A stretch of DNA of 64,000 bases from Antedon mediterranea (Eukaryota > Echinodermata > Crinoidea > Comatulida > Antedonidae): the NCBI RefSeq assembly GCF_964355755.1, contig NC_092674.1, positions 14,763,001-14,827,000 of the forward strand. The letters run 5' to 3'. Made by a program: the position numbers and the translations under genes. The notes beneath the pieces are model-generated. The model was not told the DNA's origin, did no database searches, and saw only the letters and a program-made list of their open reading frames with translations. Position 1 is the first letter of the stretch, and every line of letters begins with the position of its first letter. Shown piece by piece: positions 54,521 through 64,000 of the stretch.

Positions 54521-55988
54521 GGGCGCGTTTATACAACACGCTATTACACGCATATTCTACACGCCTACGAAAAGTGTGTTGTATAACAACGAAGAGATTC
54601 CGTGTAATGAGATTTTAATTGCAAAAAAGGCTACTTGGCTGAATCCTAAAATTTGGTGGATTCCCGGTCGCCGTTACCGTGTTGGAAGTGTCCTCAGGGT
54701 ATATTTTGACCTCTCGTTAAAACAGGTCGTAATATCAATCATTGCTAACAAGATTGGGCCCATTTATTGCTGCTTCGCTGCCAGCAATCATCCTCCTACC
54801 ACGTCTTACGCCTAGCCTAGTGGGGCCAACTCGTAGTGGTAGTAGGCCTCTATCGTTTCCCACTCCAAACAGAATAAAAAAAATAACATCGCAAAAATGG
54901 CATCTTCTTCCATAGTGTCGGGCATAGTGTATAGATGAAACAATGAAACCCTTAAAATAACTTTTATTAATTTAAATGAACCGAGAACAAAATAAACAAC
55001 AATGCAAACGTGAACGAATACAATATAATGAAAATGGTAAAAACCGCGCGAATACATCGGACAGCGAGGAGGCGACGATAGATAGATAAGATAAATTTAT
55101 TGAACGAACGCTTTTGTATCAGCGGCACACGTTTATAAGACGGTGCGTTCATTTACAAGGCAATGTAAAAACAAAAAGAAAAGTATCAAAAAATAACATT
55201 TAAGTCTTAACTAAGAAGCGAATTATACAAGTAAAAACAAGGTAATCTTACATATCGAACAATACTTAACCTATATGATGGAGTTAATGTTATTATCTAT
55301 TTATTATCAGTATTATTAATATTTTCAAGTTTTAAGTGAATATATTATCATTATTATTACTAAAAAAAAATATATATATATATATATATAATTGCTAATT
55401 GATTTATTATACTGTTATTATTAAAATAAATGCAACTTTTATATGATTATTTGTTCTTATTATATTTAATATTAATAGTTATTTGTAATTTAATTAAATG
55501 TGATACAATTTTTATTATACTATTTAGTCTTATTTTTAGTACTGTATTATTTATTTATTTTATTTAGATTTAGGTTACATTATATAATTTTGAAGAAAAA
55601 AAAAATATATAAAAATATAATATATTATTGAATTAGATAAATGGTAAAATAATGTTAGTAGATAATATGGTGGGCGGTAAATATTTATATATTATATATT
55701 AAGTGTAGTCTTTCTATGTCTCCATGCAGCAGTTAAGTATTGTTTACAGTGATAGTCTACAATTTCACCGATTCTCTCAATGATTGTTGACAACTCAGAC
55801 AATTCAAGCGCGATCAACGATTTGACCTTTTATCCTAGCATGCACTGCGTGTTGATGAAACTTCCGGTATAACACGGTATCGTGATTTCTAGTATAACAG
55901 CAAACGTTAAGGTGGGTTGACCTCGTTCCGAACAACACGCTAAAAATTAAAGCCGTGTTCAAATTTAGGGTGTTGTATAAACACGACC
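54521..55988. mobile_element. Long non-autonomous TIR element (1.47 kb)
   Basis: The left end GGGCGCGTTTATACAACACG and the right end, inverted, GGTCGTGTTTATACAACACC match at 17 of 20 positions with CTA following in both. Flanks are TAA (54518-54520) and TAG (55989-55991), near-matching 3-bp targets as in Harbinger MITEs. It contains a (TA)n run at 55370-55388 and no gene. Confidence 0.65.
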
Positions 55989-56089
55989 TAGATAACATAT
56001 TGATCATTTTCAAGAATGATATTCAAATACATTTCCTATTAAAAGATTATTCTTGAAGGTTTGCATGGTGAAGAATAATATGTATTTTA

Positions 56090-56290
56090 TGCGCTAGTTT
56101 TATTTTTTGTAGTATTTTAAATCGACTTTTTAGGATTTTATATGTATATTTTGTATGGCTTTTTTTATCGTATTTTATATTTTATGTACTGTATCCATTT
56201 TATATTTGTATGTACTGTACTTTTGAAAAGGCCAACAGAGTTTCCCCATGGGGATAATAAAGTTTTAATTGAATTGAATTGAATAATAAT
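56090..56290 (+). mobile_element. LINE 3' UTR with (GAATT)n tail
   Basis: AAAAGGCCAACAGAGTTTCC, CCATGGGGATAATAAAG is followed by (TTGAA)n at 56264-56282. This is the kind of 3' end used by CR1/RTE-type LINEs. No ORF2 remains. From 56291 to 56690 no gene is seen. Confidence 0.6.
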
Positions 56291-57687
56291 AATAATCATC
56301 CTATTAAATAAATGCTTGCAAAGTCAATGGCTTTTTATTGAATTTACCTTTTTATTAAAGAGAAAACATTTTTTGCATCTGCAAAATTGCGTATTTAAAA
56401 AATAAATAAAATATTCATTGTTCATGTTTTTGGGTGACAATACTGTACATCTTTATAATAAAGCACATAATAATATTATTACAGTAGAAAAGAAATCCTA
56501 TAATACAAACATAACACCAGAGCTAATGAATTTAGAAAGTAGTTCCAGCTTACTAGACAGAGAGCAGTAGCTGACCTTGCTTAAGCAATAAACTTCCTAA
56601 TCTAAACAAGCTATTATCGTAATCCAATTAAAATGCAATTAACAGTCCTAGACCTTAATCCCTAAAATGATGGTCAGAAATCAGCAAAATTGGTAAAGGG
56701 AAGGAACACCTCATGCTGCCAAACAGTACAAAGGTGCTGTGCAGATTAGCTTAAAAATTGGCCAAAGAGGAGTCATTAAAAAGAAAATTTCCCTTGGCTG
56801 TCAGTCGGACAATGATTAAGTATCCGGATATTGGAAAAGTCATGGAAGAATTTGTTCATGATAATTTAGTTAGCGCCGATGCCTGGCGACGAACTGGTGT
56901 ATTCACGTTTGATGGCAATTTAAAGGGAGGAAAGAAAGTTACTTATAAACAGTTATTGGAATTTCTAGAAGAAAAGTACCAAGATAAGTTTGCATAATGG
57001 CACTGTAGTACAATTGTGCCCGTCATAATCATGTAGGATATCTGACAAACAGTACAAAGGCGCTGCGCAGATTACCTCCAGAAGAGCCAGGAAAGGGTGG
57101 AATGTTCACCTACCCGGATAGCTATTGGAGTAATTATTTTTATGAAGACCTTGATACATTACAGTTGAAGGATAGCAGCAATAAATTCATATTAAACCGA
57201 GATGATGCCGCCGGTTCCCCTCTAGACACAACAGCAATTTTTAATACAAATATTACGTCATTTTCCAGTTTGGCCGATAGAGGCGCGGGTGATGACGCTC
57301 TCAAACGTGACAATGTACGACCTTGCCGCCGGCGAAATTGTTTTTACTTGTCATATAAGGCCGATTCAGCAAAAGTCAATAGAGGGTGCATGTACGTTAA
57401 AATACCATCGCAAAAAATAATCTGATGACCTGATGCATACAATTATAGTGCTGAGTTGTACCTAGTATTATGTCTCATCTACTGAGCTGTAGATAATGTA
57501 AGTAAACACTGTATATCTATATACAGTGTAGCATAGGTGAAATTACGGGTTCCACATTATTATGTTCTAATTTTGGGAATATGATGACATTATCAAAATA
57601 AACTTGAAGAGAAAAGGCCTCCTCCTACTTAGTCGGCTAGGCATAGGCTAGACCTAGAGTAGTAGTAGTACTATTAGTATTATTAGC

Positions 57688-57720
57688 GCACGCCTACTAC
57701 TATCATAGTAGTAGGCGTGC
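57688..57720. repeat. 33-bp perfect palindrome
   Basis: Two 16-nt arms (GCACGCCTACTACTAT and its inverse) around a single C. It lies in an AGGCCTA-rich block (57630-57920). The rest of 57430-58140 holds no gene. Confidence 0.9.
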
Positions 57721-59288
57721 ATGGTTATACCAACAAAGTAGGCTGAGGCCTAGTAGGAGTCTGGAAGAGAGGAAGCATAGGTCTATCCTACTAGGCTAGT
57801 TAATTGGTTAAATATTAATTAGGCCTAGGGATGCCCACTGCACTAGAGGCTAGACCTAGTTAGTCCCCTTACTCACATAATAGTAGGTAAGCCTAGGTTA
57901 ATTAATAATAGGCATAGGCCTGGTAATACAATATTAATTGGACCATACAGACTGTGACAGTACAATGGGGTTAATAATAGATAATTAAGAAAAAAAAAAT
58001 AATAATAATAATGTTCTGGACAACCAAACATACAATTTCTGTGATTATTTTAAACCTTTAATCCAAAATAATTTTACCACATTACTGTATTGTACTTGAA
58101 AGTAAATGTCATTGTCTTACCATTAATTCAAGGATATCTTTTTTCTATAGATCTTCAGATACTCACTTGCACAACTTCTCAATGATGGTTCATTTGAGTT
58201 ACAACCACAATCATCTGATCCTCTGTGCTGACACTCTAAGAAACAGGAATGTTTTAGATATAGTAACAAAGAAGTTTGTGGATATGTTCAAAACAGGTCA
58301 TTATCAAACTATCGTTTTTCTAGCACATAAACATGACCTTGAGAGGAACATACTGATGACTATGTTGTACGTTGCTTCTGACCGAGCAGAATGTCCTGAT
58401 CAGCAATGGTGCTACCAGTATCAATATAAATAATTTATAAATATAATATTATTATTATATTTATATATTAACATATAATATTATTGTACCTTGTAAAAAA
58501 AACCTTGATTGCGCTCCCTGGTTGAAAAGTTTAAAGGCGGGTGCATAATTCTTTAAATACCAAAATTAGGTATGTATAAATAAAATGGAAATTTAAAAAA
58601 CAGATATAGTAAAAATAATTTTAAAAACATGGCCATTTAGATCATTAATTAAAAAAATACAGAATACACTACATTTTCAGATATACTGTCACACTGTGAT
58701 TTAGCACAGTTTTCAAACACAAAAAGTATTTGAAACATTGTCAATTTTGACCTTTATTATTATATTTTTAGTGTAAATATATCCGACCATGTTTCATGTG
58801 ATAAGTCGGCCAGTGGTGGTAGCCATCTTGAAGTTTATCAATATGTTCAAACAGAATCTTTGTGAATTCCTCCATACATACACATTTAAATACTTTTGGC
58901 AAATATGGTTATTACACATTACTGTATTATTAATGAAAATATTTAAACAATACAATTTGCTCCCATTATTGAATACTGTAATTTATATTTATTTATCAGG
59001 TTGTACAACAAGATATTCAAAGAAAGCTATGGAGAACCTGTTGGTAAAGCAATGCTCAGAGACCTTGAAGCAAAAGTTCAGGAAGTTTGTTCAAAGCATA
59101 ATGATGAAGTTGTGGTCGTTGCTATATGTACACCTATGATGAAACGTGTCTACAGATATGAACTTGCTTTTATTGATTCATCGGGCGGAGTAGACCTTCA
59201 TGGCTGTCATGTTTTTGTAATTCTTACACATACTGTAGCTGTGTCGGTGGCTTACCGTTGGGCTTACTTATCACCACGTCGGAAACTG

Positions 59289-59423
59289 TTTTATATATAT
59301 ATATATTTTATCTGTATTCTATTGTTAACCGTTTTTGATGTTGTATTGTTTTATGTTTCAAACCTGTTAGTGGCGGTATTTATCGCTGTTGGTTTTGATT
59401 GAATAAAATAAAATAAATAAATA
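59289..59423 (+). mobile_element. Tiny 5'-truncated retro-insertion with AAACTG duplication
   Basis: 135 bp ending AATAAAATAAAATAAATAAA is bounded by AAACTG at 59283-59288 and 59424-59429. Removing it and one AAACTG reconnects ITTSET with the next transposase block EEVITEGFTLLKDI. The A-rich tail marks it as a LINE-mobilised insert. Its sequence has no recognised family. Confidence 0.8.
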
Positions 59424-60596
59424 AAACTGAAGAGGTCATTACAGAAGGGGTTCACTCTTCTTAAGGACATTTTACCGCCTTTTTACTGCCTTTTATGATA
59501 AGTTATGCCCAGCTGTCTTTATGACAGATGACTGTGAGGCAGAGAGGAAAGCCCTCAGTATGTATTCCCAGGGTCTTCATGCGTTCTGTGTACATTCCAC
59601 ATATTGCAGGCTATGTGGAGATACCTGTGGGATACAAAACACAGGGTAAAAAACGAAGATAGACCACGATTATTAGGCGTGGTCAAGGCAATGCTGTATG
59701 CATCTACTGAAGCTCAGCTACATGTCTGTTATGAGGATTTGGTTGGTGATCATAGTTCAAAGACCTATCCACAATTTATAGACCACGTAACTAAATTGTA
59801 TGACAGACGCAAGATGTGGGCTTTGTGTTATCGAGTCTGATGAAAAAGCGCCCAAGAAGGTTGGGAAAACCCCTTGGTGTACAACCTACAGCTGTGGCTC
59901 GTAGAAAATCATATCTTGGTGGACGAAGGTCTCTTGGATCTGGGCGTCCACTAAAACAAATACAGGTAAATAGCAATCCAAAGCTTATGCCAAAGAAAAG
60001 AATACGGAGGGCTCCTCACAAACTTTCAATCTGTGTAAAAACAAATATTTCATTGGGAAAAACCCATTCAATGAAAAAGTAAGTAATTAGAGACTTTTCG
60101 CAGTCAGGACGGAAACGTTACACGTCACAACTTTCAAGAATATAGCTTTAATAACAGTTATAGTTAAGTTATACTTATTATAAATAAATAACAGTGAAAC
60201 ATAGGCCTATTGTTTAAAATTAGTTTAATACTGGGTGGCAACATTATTTTTTATATTATTGTTTAGTTAATTAATAAAACGTGTATTCATCCATGTTTGG
60301 GAATTTTTTCAATTTGTTTAGATTGTGCAAGTAAATCTTTTGGGAAAATAGCCGATTATGCTCAGATATTTTAAATAAAGTTAAGTAAAACTCCCTGGAT
60401 ATACTGTACATTAATATCACCTGCTGGATTGAGTTTTGTTTCAACTTAAGTGACGATCTATTTAAAACAAACATGGTTCCATGTATCTTGAATAAAATAT
60501 ATGAAAACGTTCACTGCCATCACTTGATATTTTGTTACTGGTTTATTTAATTTATACATTTCCTATTTCACATTATGCAGACACATATCATATCAT

Positions 60597-60660
60597 CTGG
60601 GGTGGAGGTGCAAGTTTGCGATCGCGTGCAAGTTTGCGATCGCGTGCACCCCCACCCCCT
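60597..60660. repeat. Tandem GTGCAAGTTTGCGATCGC inside a G/C-rich hairpin
   Basis: Two exact 18-bp units, each with a GCGATCGC palindrome, lie between GGGGTGGAGGTGCA and its near-inverse TGCACCCCCACCCC. Confidence 0.85.
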
Positions 60661-61198
60661 AATTTTGTATTTATAGAAGAGAAAACAAAACCCGGAAATG
60701 CCACAACCATGGTGGGACTGAGGCATATTGCACCTCTTTAAAGAAGATACAATACATCGGAAACGCAGTTTCAAACTGTTAAATGGATTAGTTGAAGACA
60801 TTCTTGTTGTGTCGAAAGAAGAAATGTCCAAATGTTTAATGAAAATAAATATTATTTTATTATACCACCATACCTATTACAGTATATTAAATGTAATTTT
60901 ATTGCATGAATTGCTTTCATTTTAGGCCTATTTATCAGCAGTCAAAAAAGACCATTACAGTAATAGTAGTAGTAGGTAGCTGACATGACAGCGAGGGAAA
61001 ATTGGGAAAGCAATTCTATGCTCTGCTTGCGTCTCAGCGTGCAGCAGCAGCCTGGCTGTTGTTATTTAAATATTCATAAGCGATAGAGCTTGCCCTCTAT
61101 TGACTTCTGCTAAATCGGCCTTATATGACGAGTAAAAAAAATTTTGCTAGCCGTCGCGATCGTCGAGGCCTTGTTTTCAGGCTTTTTGGGTGGCACAG

Positions 61199-61300
61199 GT
61201 AAAGTGACGGACATTGACGCATTGACATACCATTTAGGTTCTTTGACACACCCCTGTGTCATTAATTATTTGTAAATGACGCGTCATACAATTGACAAAT
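61199..61300. repeat. Dispersed GACGCAC repeat, copy 2
   Basis: GTAAAGTGACGGACATTGAC, CACACCCCTGTGTCA and AATTATTTGTAAATGACGC match 9990-10095. No other gene lies between 60083 and 61560; weak short open frames only. Confidence 0.75.
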
Positions 61301-61562
61301 GCATTAATCTTTATTAAAAAGGAAATTCATGTGCAGACACCCTCAGATTCTCGGATTTAGGAATATATCGCAATACATAATATAACGGAGTACAGTAGAT
61401 ATTAAGGGCACTCTTTGTGGGCCGAAACATCCCACTTAGTGGGCTGAAACATCTCACTTTAGAGCAAATTCATATTCATTTTTATTGGTATTTAAATATC
61501 AAGTTTTTAAAGGTGTTTAACAATCCATATTTTATTGATATTGACAATTTTGATATAGCCTA

Positions 61563-63547
61563 TGTTATGCGCGATTTGAACGATTTGCGCAATTTAAAAT
61601 TGCGCAAAGAATTCTTGTGCAATTTTAAATTGCGCAGGGATTTTCTTGCGCAATATTAAATTGCGCAAGTTGATTGCGCAATTTATGCGCAAGTTGATTG
61701 CGCAATTTAATATTGCGCAAGAAAATCCTTGCGCAATTTCAAATTGCGCTGCAAAATTTGTAAATTGCTCTTGCGCAATATGACACCTTTGTGCAATTTG
61801 AAAACGAACTGTTTGTTATTTTTGTTATTGTACTCATTTGTTGTTGAGAATGGTACCGAAAGGTCGATCTTTTTTGTCATTAAATTTAATTTTTAAGTTA
61901 AATAGTAAACGTCTAATAATTCGTAATAATTATTGTTTCTAACAAAAATTTAATCGTTATTAGTCTTATTAATTAATCGTCATTAGTACTGATATTTGAA
62001 TTGAAATTATTATCTATTGGTAGGGTTACCGAGAGTTGACTCCATTGTTATTGCCACGATTCAACTCCGCGTACGTTACCATGCGCGCTATGTCATTGAC
62101 GCGATTATTTGTCCATTGGTAAACACATTTTTATGTAATATTATTCTGAAAATAATTGAACTGTAAACATAATTCTTTTGAGTATTTATTTATTTACATA
62201 TCATTACATAAGATCAACTATTTTTTATCGTCATTACATTCATCCAAACATGCAAAAAATGTGGTTAAAATATCGTACTGTCTAGCGCGTACGACCATAC
62301 GCGGTAGATTGTTTACTCAAAAACCTTCGAACGGTCCAGTGACCTAACCCTATTCAACCTTGTTTTTGTAGTTGAGCCTCTCATGACCTGGGATTTGTTT
62401 GTCTTCCTACGCCAAGATAATATAGTTCTACATGCCATGTGCTTTTTTCTCTGAGAAATATTTATTATAAGTGCCAAAAAAACGGTTTTTTCTCTACTGT
62501 ATATGAAGCCTTTATTATTTAAATCTTTTAGAGAAAAATCACACATACCATAAAGCAGGTCCATTTATTTCATTTTTTAAATAAAATTGTGAAAATTACG
62601 TGAGGCTCAACTACAAAACCACCATTTTGTGATATGATGTCATCGTAAGCCAATCAAAGCTGAGATTTCCCGCGATCGGCAGTGCTCACGGTTGAATGAT
62701 TTTGGATCCTGGCTATTTGATTGGTGGATGCGAATCACCCACAGCGGAATGTTTTCTCTCGCGTGTACCGCGAAGTCACATGGTCTGTCTGTACTGATGT
62801 TACTACACAAATTTAGAGCAATGAATTTGTACGAATTCCGTTAAATAAACAACTTTATATATTTTGTAAACATTTAATAACATATTTTATTGATATTTCC
62901 AATGTTGATATATAAAATAAATTACTATAAAACGTAATTATTTGTAATTATTTTAGCGAAAAACGGTGTGGTTCATACAATTGTCGACTGAGGGCGCAAT
63001 TTGTTTACAACATTCGTGGCCAAAAACGATCATTTTCGGAGATGTTTTAAACCTTATATTTCGAAAACTACAAGTCAGATTTTCCTAATTCTTTCTTTAT
63101 TGGAATATTGAAACAAAATACTAACATATAATGTTAAATTGGTTGAAAAATAACAACTTTTAATTTTGCATCGTTATTCCTACTATTGGTATTTATTTAT
63201 GCCTTCTCCTCATATTATGTGTGAATATGGTATTTTATAGAACCATTGGAAAATCGAGATTTTTTTTATTCGGAAAAAAAAATTCGGGAGGGAGGCTCCC
63301 GGGAGGCTCCCGGGAGGGTAAGGAAATGCGATATTATCTTCAATTTTGAATCATTCTTAGAAATTACTAAAAAAATATGAGTGTGCATGATTTCACAATC
63401 TGTCGAAAAACCTTGCGCAATTTGCAGATTACTTGCGCAATTTAATGCGTTGCTTGCGCAATTTGAAACACATGTTTCAATTCAAATTGCGCAAGGAATT
63501 TTTTTCGCAATTTTAAATTGCGCAAATCGTTCAAATCTCTCATAACA
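61563..63547. mobile_element. Foldback-like element with TTGCGCAA-rich TIRs, CCTA duplication
   Basis: The left end starts TGTTATGCGCGATTTGAACG and the inverted right end TGTTATGAGAGATTTGAACG. The match continues through ATTTGCGCAATTTAAAATTG for about 70 bp. CCTA flanks both edges (61559-61562 and 63548-63551). The TIRs are built of repeated TTGCGCAATTT motifs in both orientations: about 12 in 61575-61790 and 6-7 in 63410-63530. The interior is A/T-rich with no transposase. A nested inverted pair at 62362-62620 lies inside. Confidence 0.8.
62362..62620. repeat. Nested inverted-repeat element
   Basis: TTTGTAGTTGAGCCTC at 62366-62381 is exactly inverted at 62602-62617 (GAGGCTCAACTACAAA). The roughly 220-bp spacer has no gene. 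Probably a small MITE inserted in the TTGCGCAA element. Confidence 0.65.
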
Positions 63548-63810
63548 CCTAGGCCTATATATAGGCCTGGCCCTAGGACTAGCTAGCCTAGGCTAGTAGG
63601 CCTAGCTAGAGGGGCTAGGCTAGGTCCTAATATATAGTAGGCTAAATAAATTACTAAAAAAACGTAATTTTATATTCAATTTATTACTTTCGGTATTAGG
63701 GCCGATTCGTCCCGGATTCAACTAAAAGTGGGCCTAGCTAGTTAGTAGGCTAGGCTAGGCCTAGGTAGTAGTAGGCCTAGGCTAGCTAGTAGGTAGCCTA
63801 GGCTAGGTAG
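63548..63810. repeat. AGGCCTA/CTAGCTAG-rich block
   Basis: Dense TAGGCCTAG and CTAGCTAG motifs with imperfect inverted symmetry, comparable with 9400-9860. Confidence 0.7.
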
Positions 63811-63837
63811 TCTAGTAATTACTAATACATACCACCG

Positions 63838-64000
63838 GCATTACCACGCACACAGGGCAAGAAGGTTGATCCATCAACTTTCCAGTTTTCCTGTTCTTGG
63901 GGAATTCCATCTATCTGTAACTGCATTTGTCCATATCTAACATTATTCACACAGCAGAAACATTCATCATCACTTCCCAAGAAGCGACATGACATGGATG
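63838..64000 (-). CDS. Possible Cys-rich exon, partial
   Basis: The minus strand is open from the window edge and reads SMSCRFLGSDDECFCCVNNV, RYGQMQLQIDG, then ENWKVDGSTFLPCVRGNAGG before a GTATGT donor. Cys spacing (C, C-F-CC, C) and a W/G pattern suggest an extracellular or zinc-binding module. I do not recognise the family. The gene extends beyond the window. Confidence 0.4.

Larger units (their letters stand above)
56700..60082 (+). pseudogene. MULE-like DDE transposase gene, decayed
   Basis: Pieces in order: KQYKGAAQITSRRARKG-type basic segment (twice, 56718 and 57047 areas); KYPDIGKVMEEFVHDNLVSA, DAWRRTGVFTFDG (56815-56997); DSYWSNYFYEDLDTLQLKDS, SNKFILNRDDAAG (57117-57225); VTKKFVDMFKTGHYQTIVFL, AHKHDLERNI (58266-58433); KESYGEPVGKAMLRDLEAKV, then AICTPMMKRVYRYELAFIDS with the first Asp (59010-59180); GGLPLGLLITTSET; MTDDCEAERKAL with the second Asp; TFHILQAMWRYLWD with the C-x2-H-type box; RRKMWALCYR (59800-59832); and the C-terminus KPLGVQPTAVARRKSYLG, APHKLS to 60082. 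It is a MULE-like fold from a family present in many copies in corals, sponges and echinoderms. The residues between ALCYR and KPLGVQP, which normally hold the last Glu, are deleted. Confidence 0.65.

Noticed and set aside
55804-56013. 69-codon minus-strand ORF
   Set aside because: Overlaps the right TIR of the 1.47-kb element, so it is not a gene.

Overview
The window is intergenic and repeat-rich DNA from an animal genome. Introns with GT..AG borders, L1-like and CR1/L2-like LINEs, PIF/Harbinger, Merlin, pogo and MULE-like DNA transposons, and a 5S/tRNA-headed SINE all point to an invertebrate deuterostome. Dense AGGCCTA/TAGGCCTA blocks (about 9.4-9.85, 19.3, 29.05, 38.1, 51.5, 57.6-57.9 and 63.55-63.8 kb) suggest an echinoderm; that placement is inference. 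There is no bacterial-style gene organisation. Almost every recognisable protein is a transposon gene or a multi-copy, transposon-like gene family, and most are frame-broken.

Layout. 0-3.7 kb: minus-strand multi-exon fragments of two multi-copy invertebrate gene families. 3.9-5.97 kb: a short LTR retrotransposon with LTRs, primer-binding site and CTTA target duplication, followed by a 70-bp palindrome. 7.1-8.3 kb: 5'-truncated CR1/L2-type LINE. 9.0-14.2 kb: PIF/Harbinger element with TIRs, TAA target duplication, minus-strand transposase and an opposing MADF gene. 14.3-15.3 kb: fragment of a multi-copy family with a PDTDV motif. 15.5-15.95 kb: tRNA-derived repeats around a 90-bp palindrome. 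16.9-18.7 kb: exons of another transposon-like family. 18.8-20.5 kb: nested MITE-like elements. 21.2-22.3 kb: LINE tails. 22.6-23.5 kb: possible solo LTR. 23.7-24.3 kb: tandemly duplicated 93-codon ORF. 24.5-26.2 kb: GC-rich DIRS-like gag ORF. 26.4-29.0 kb: broken OB-fold-like gene. 32.3-33.5 kb: 45-bp coding minisatellite. 34.5-34.9 kb: 47-bp minisatellite. 35.1-35.4 kb: SINE with 5S and tRNA modules. 35.7-37.5 kb: intron-bearing Merlin/ISXO2-type transposase. 38.3-39.0 kb: pogo/Tigger relic. 39.7-40.4 kb: BESS-type C-terminal exons. 40.4-40.96 kb: MITE. 41.4-42.0 kb: LINE RT relic. 43.1-43.4 kb: hAT-C relic. 43.4-44.1 kb: second DIRS-like copy. 44.2-45.3 kb: further retroelement remains. 45.5-48.1 kb: LINE with ORF1 and endonuclease but a deleted RT. 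49.0-50.3 kb: ORF running into 341-bp tandem repeats. 51.0-54.45 kb: second Harbinger transposase with a solo LTR in its first intron. 54.5-56.0 kb: long MITE. 56.7-60.1 kb: MULE-like transposase pseudogene carrying a small retro-insertion. 61.56-63.55 kb: foldback-like element built from TTGCGCAA motifs. 63.84-64.0 kb: possible Cys-rich exon.

The window does not encode a cooperating pathway. Its logic is layered transposition, and target-site duplications at six places let insertions be delimited. The least explained coding signals are the duplicated 93-codon ORF, the broken OB-fold gene, the open 15-residue minisatellite and the TTGCGCAA element.
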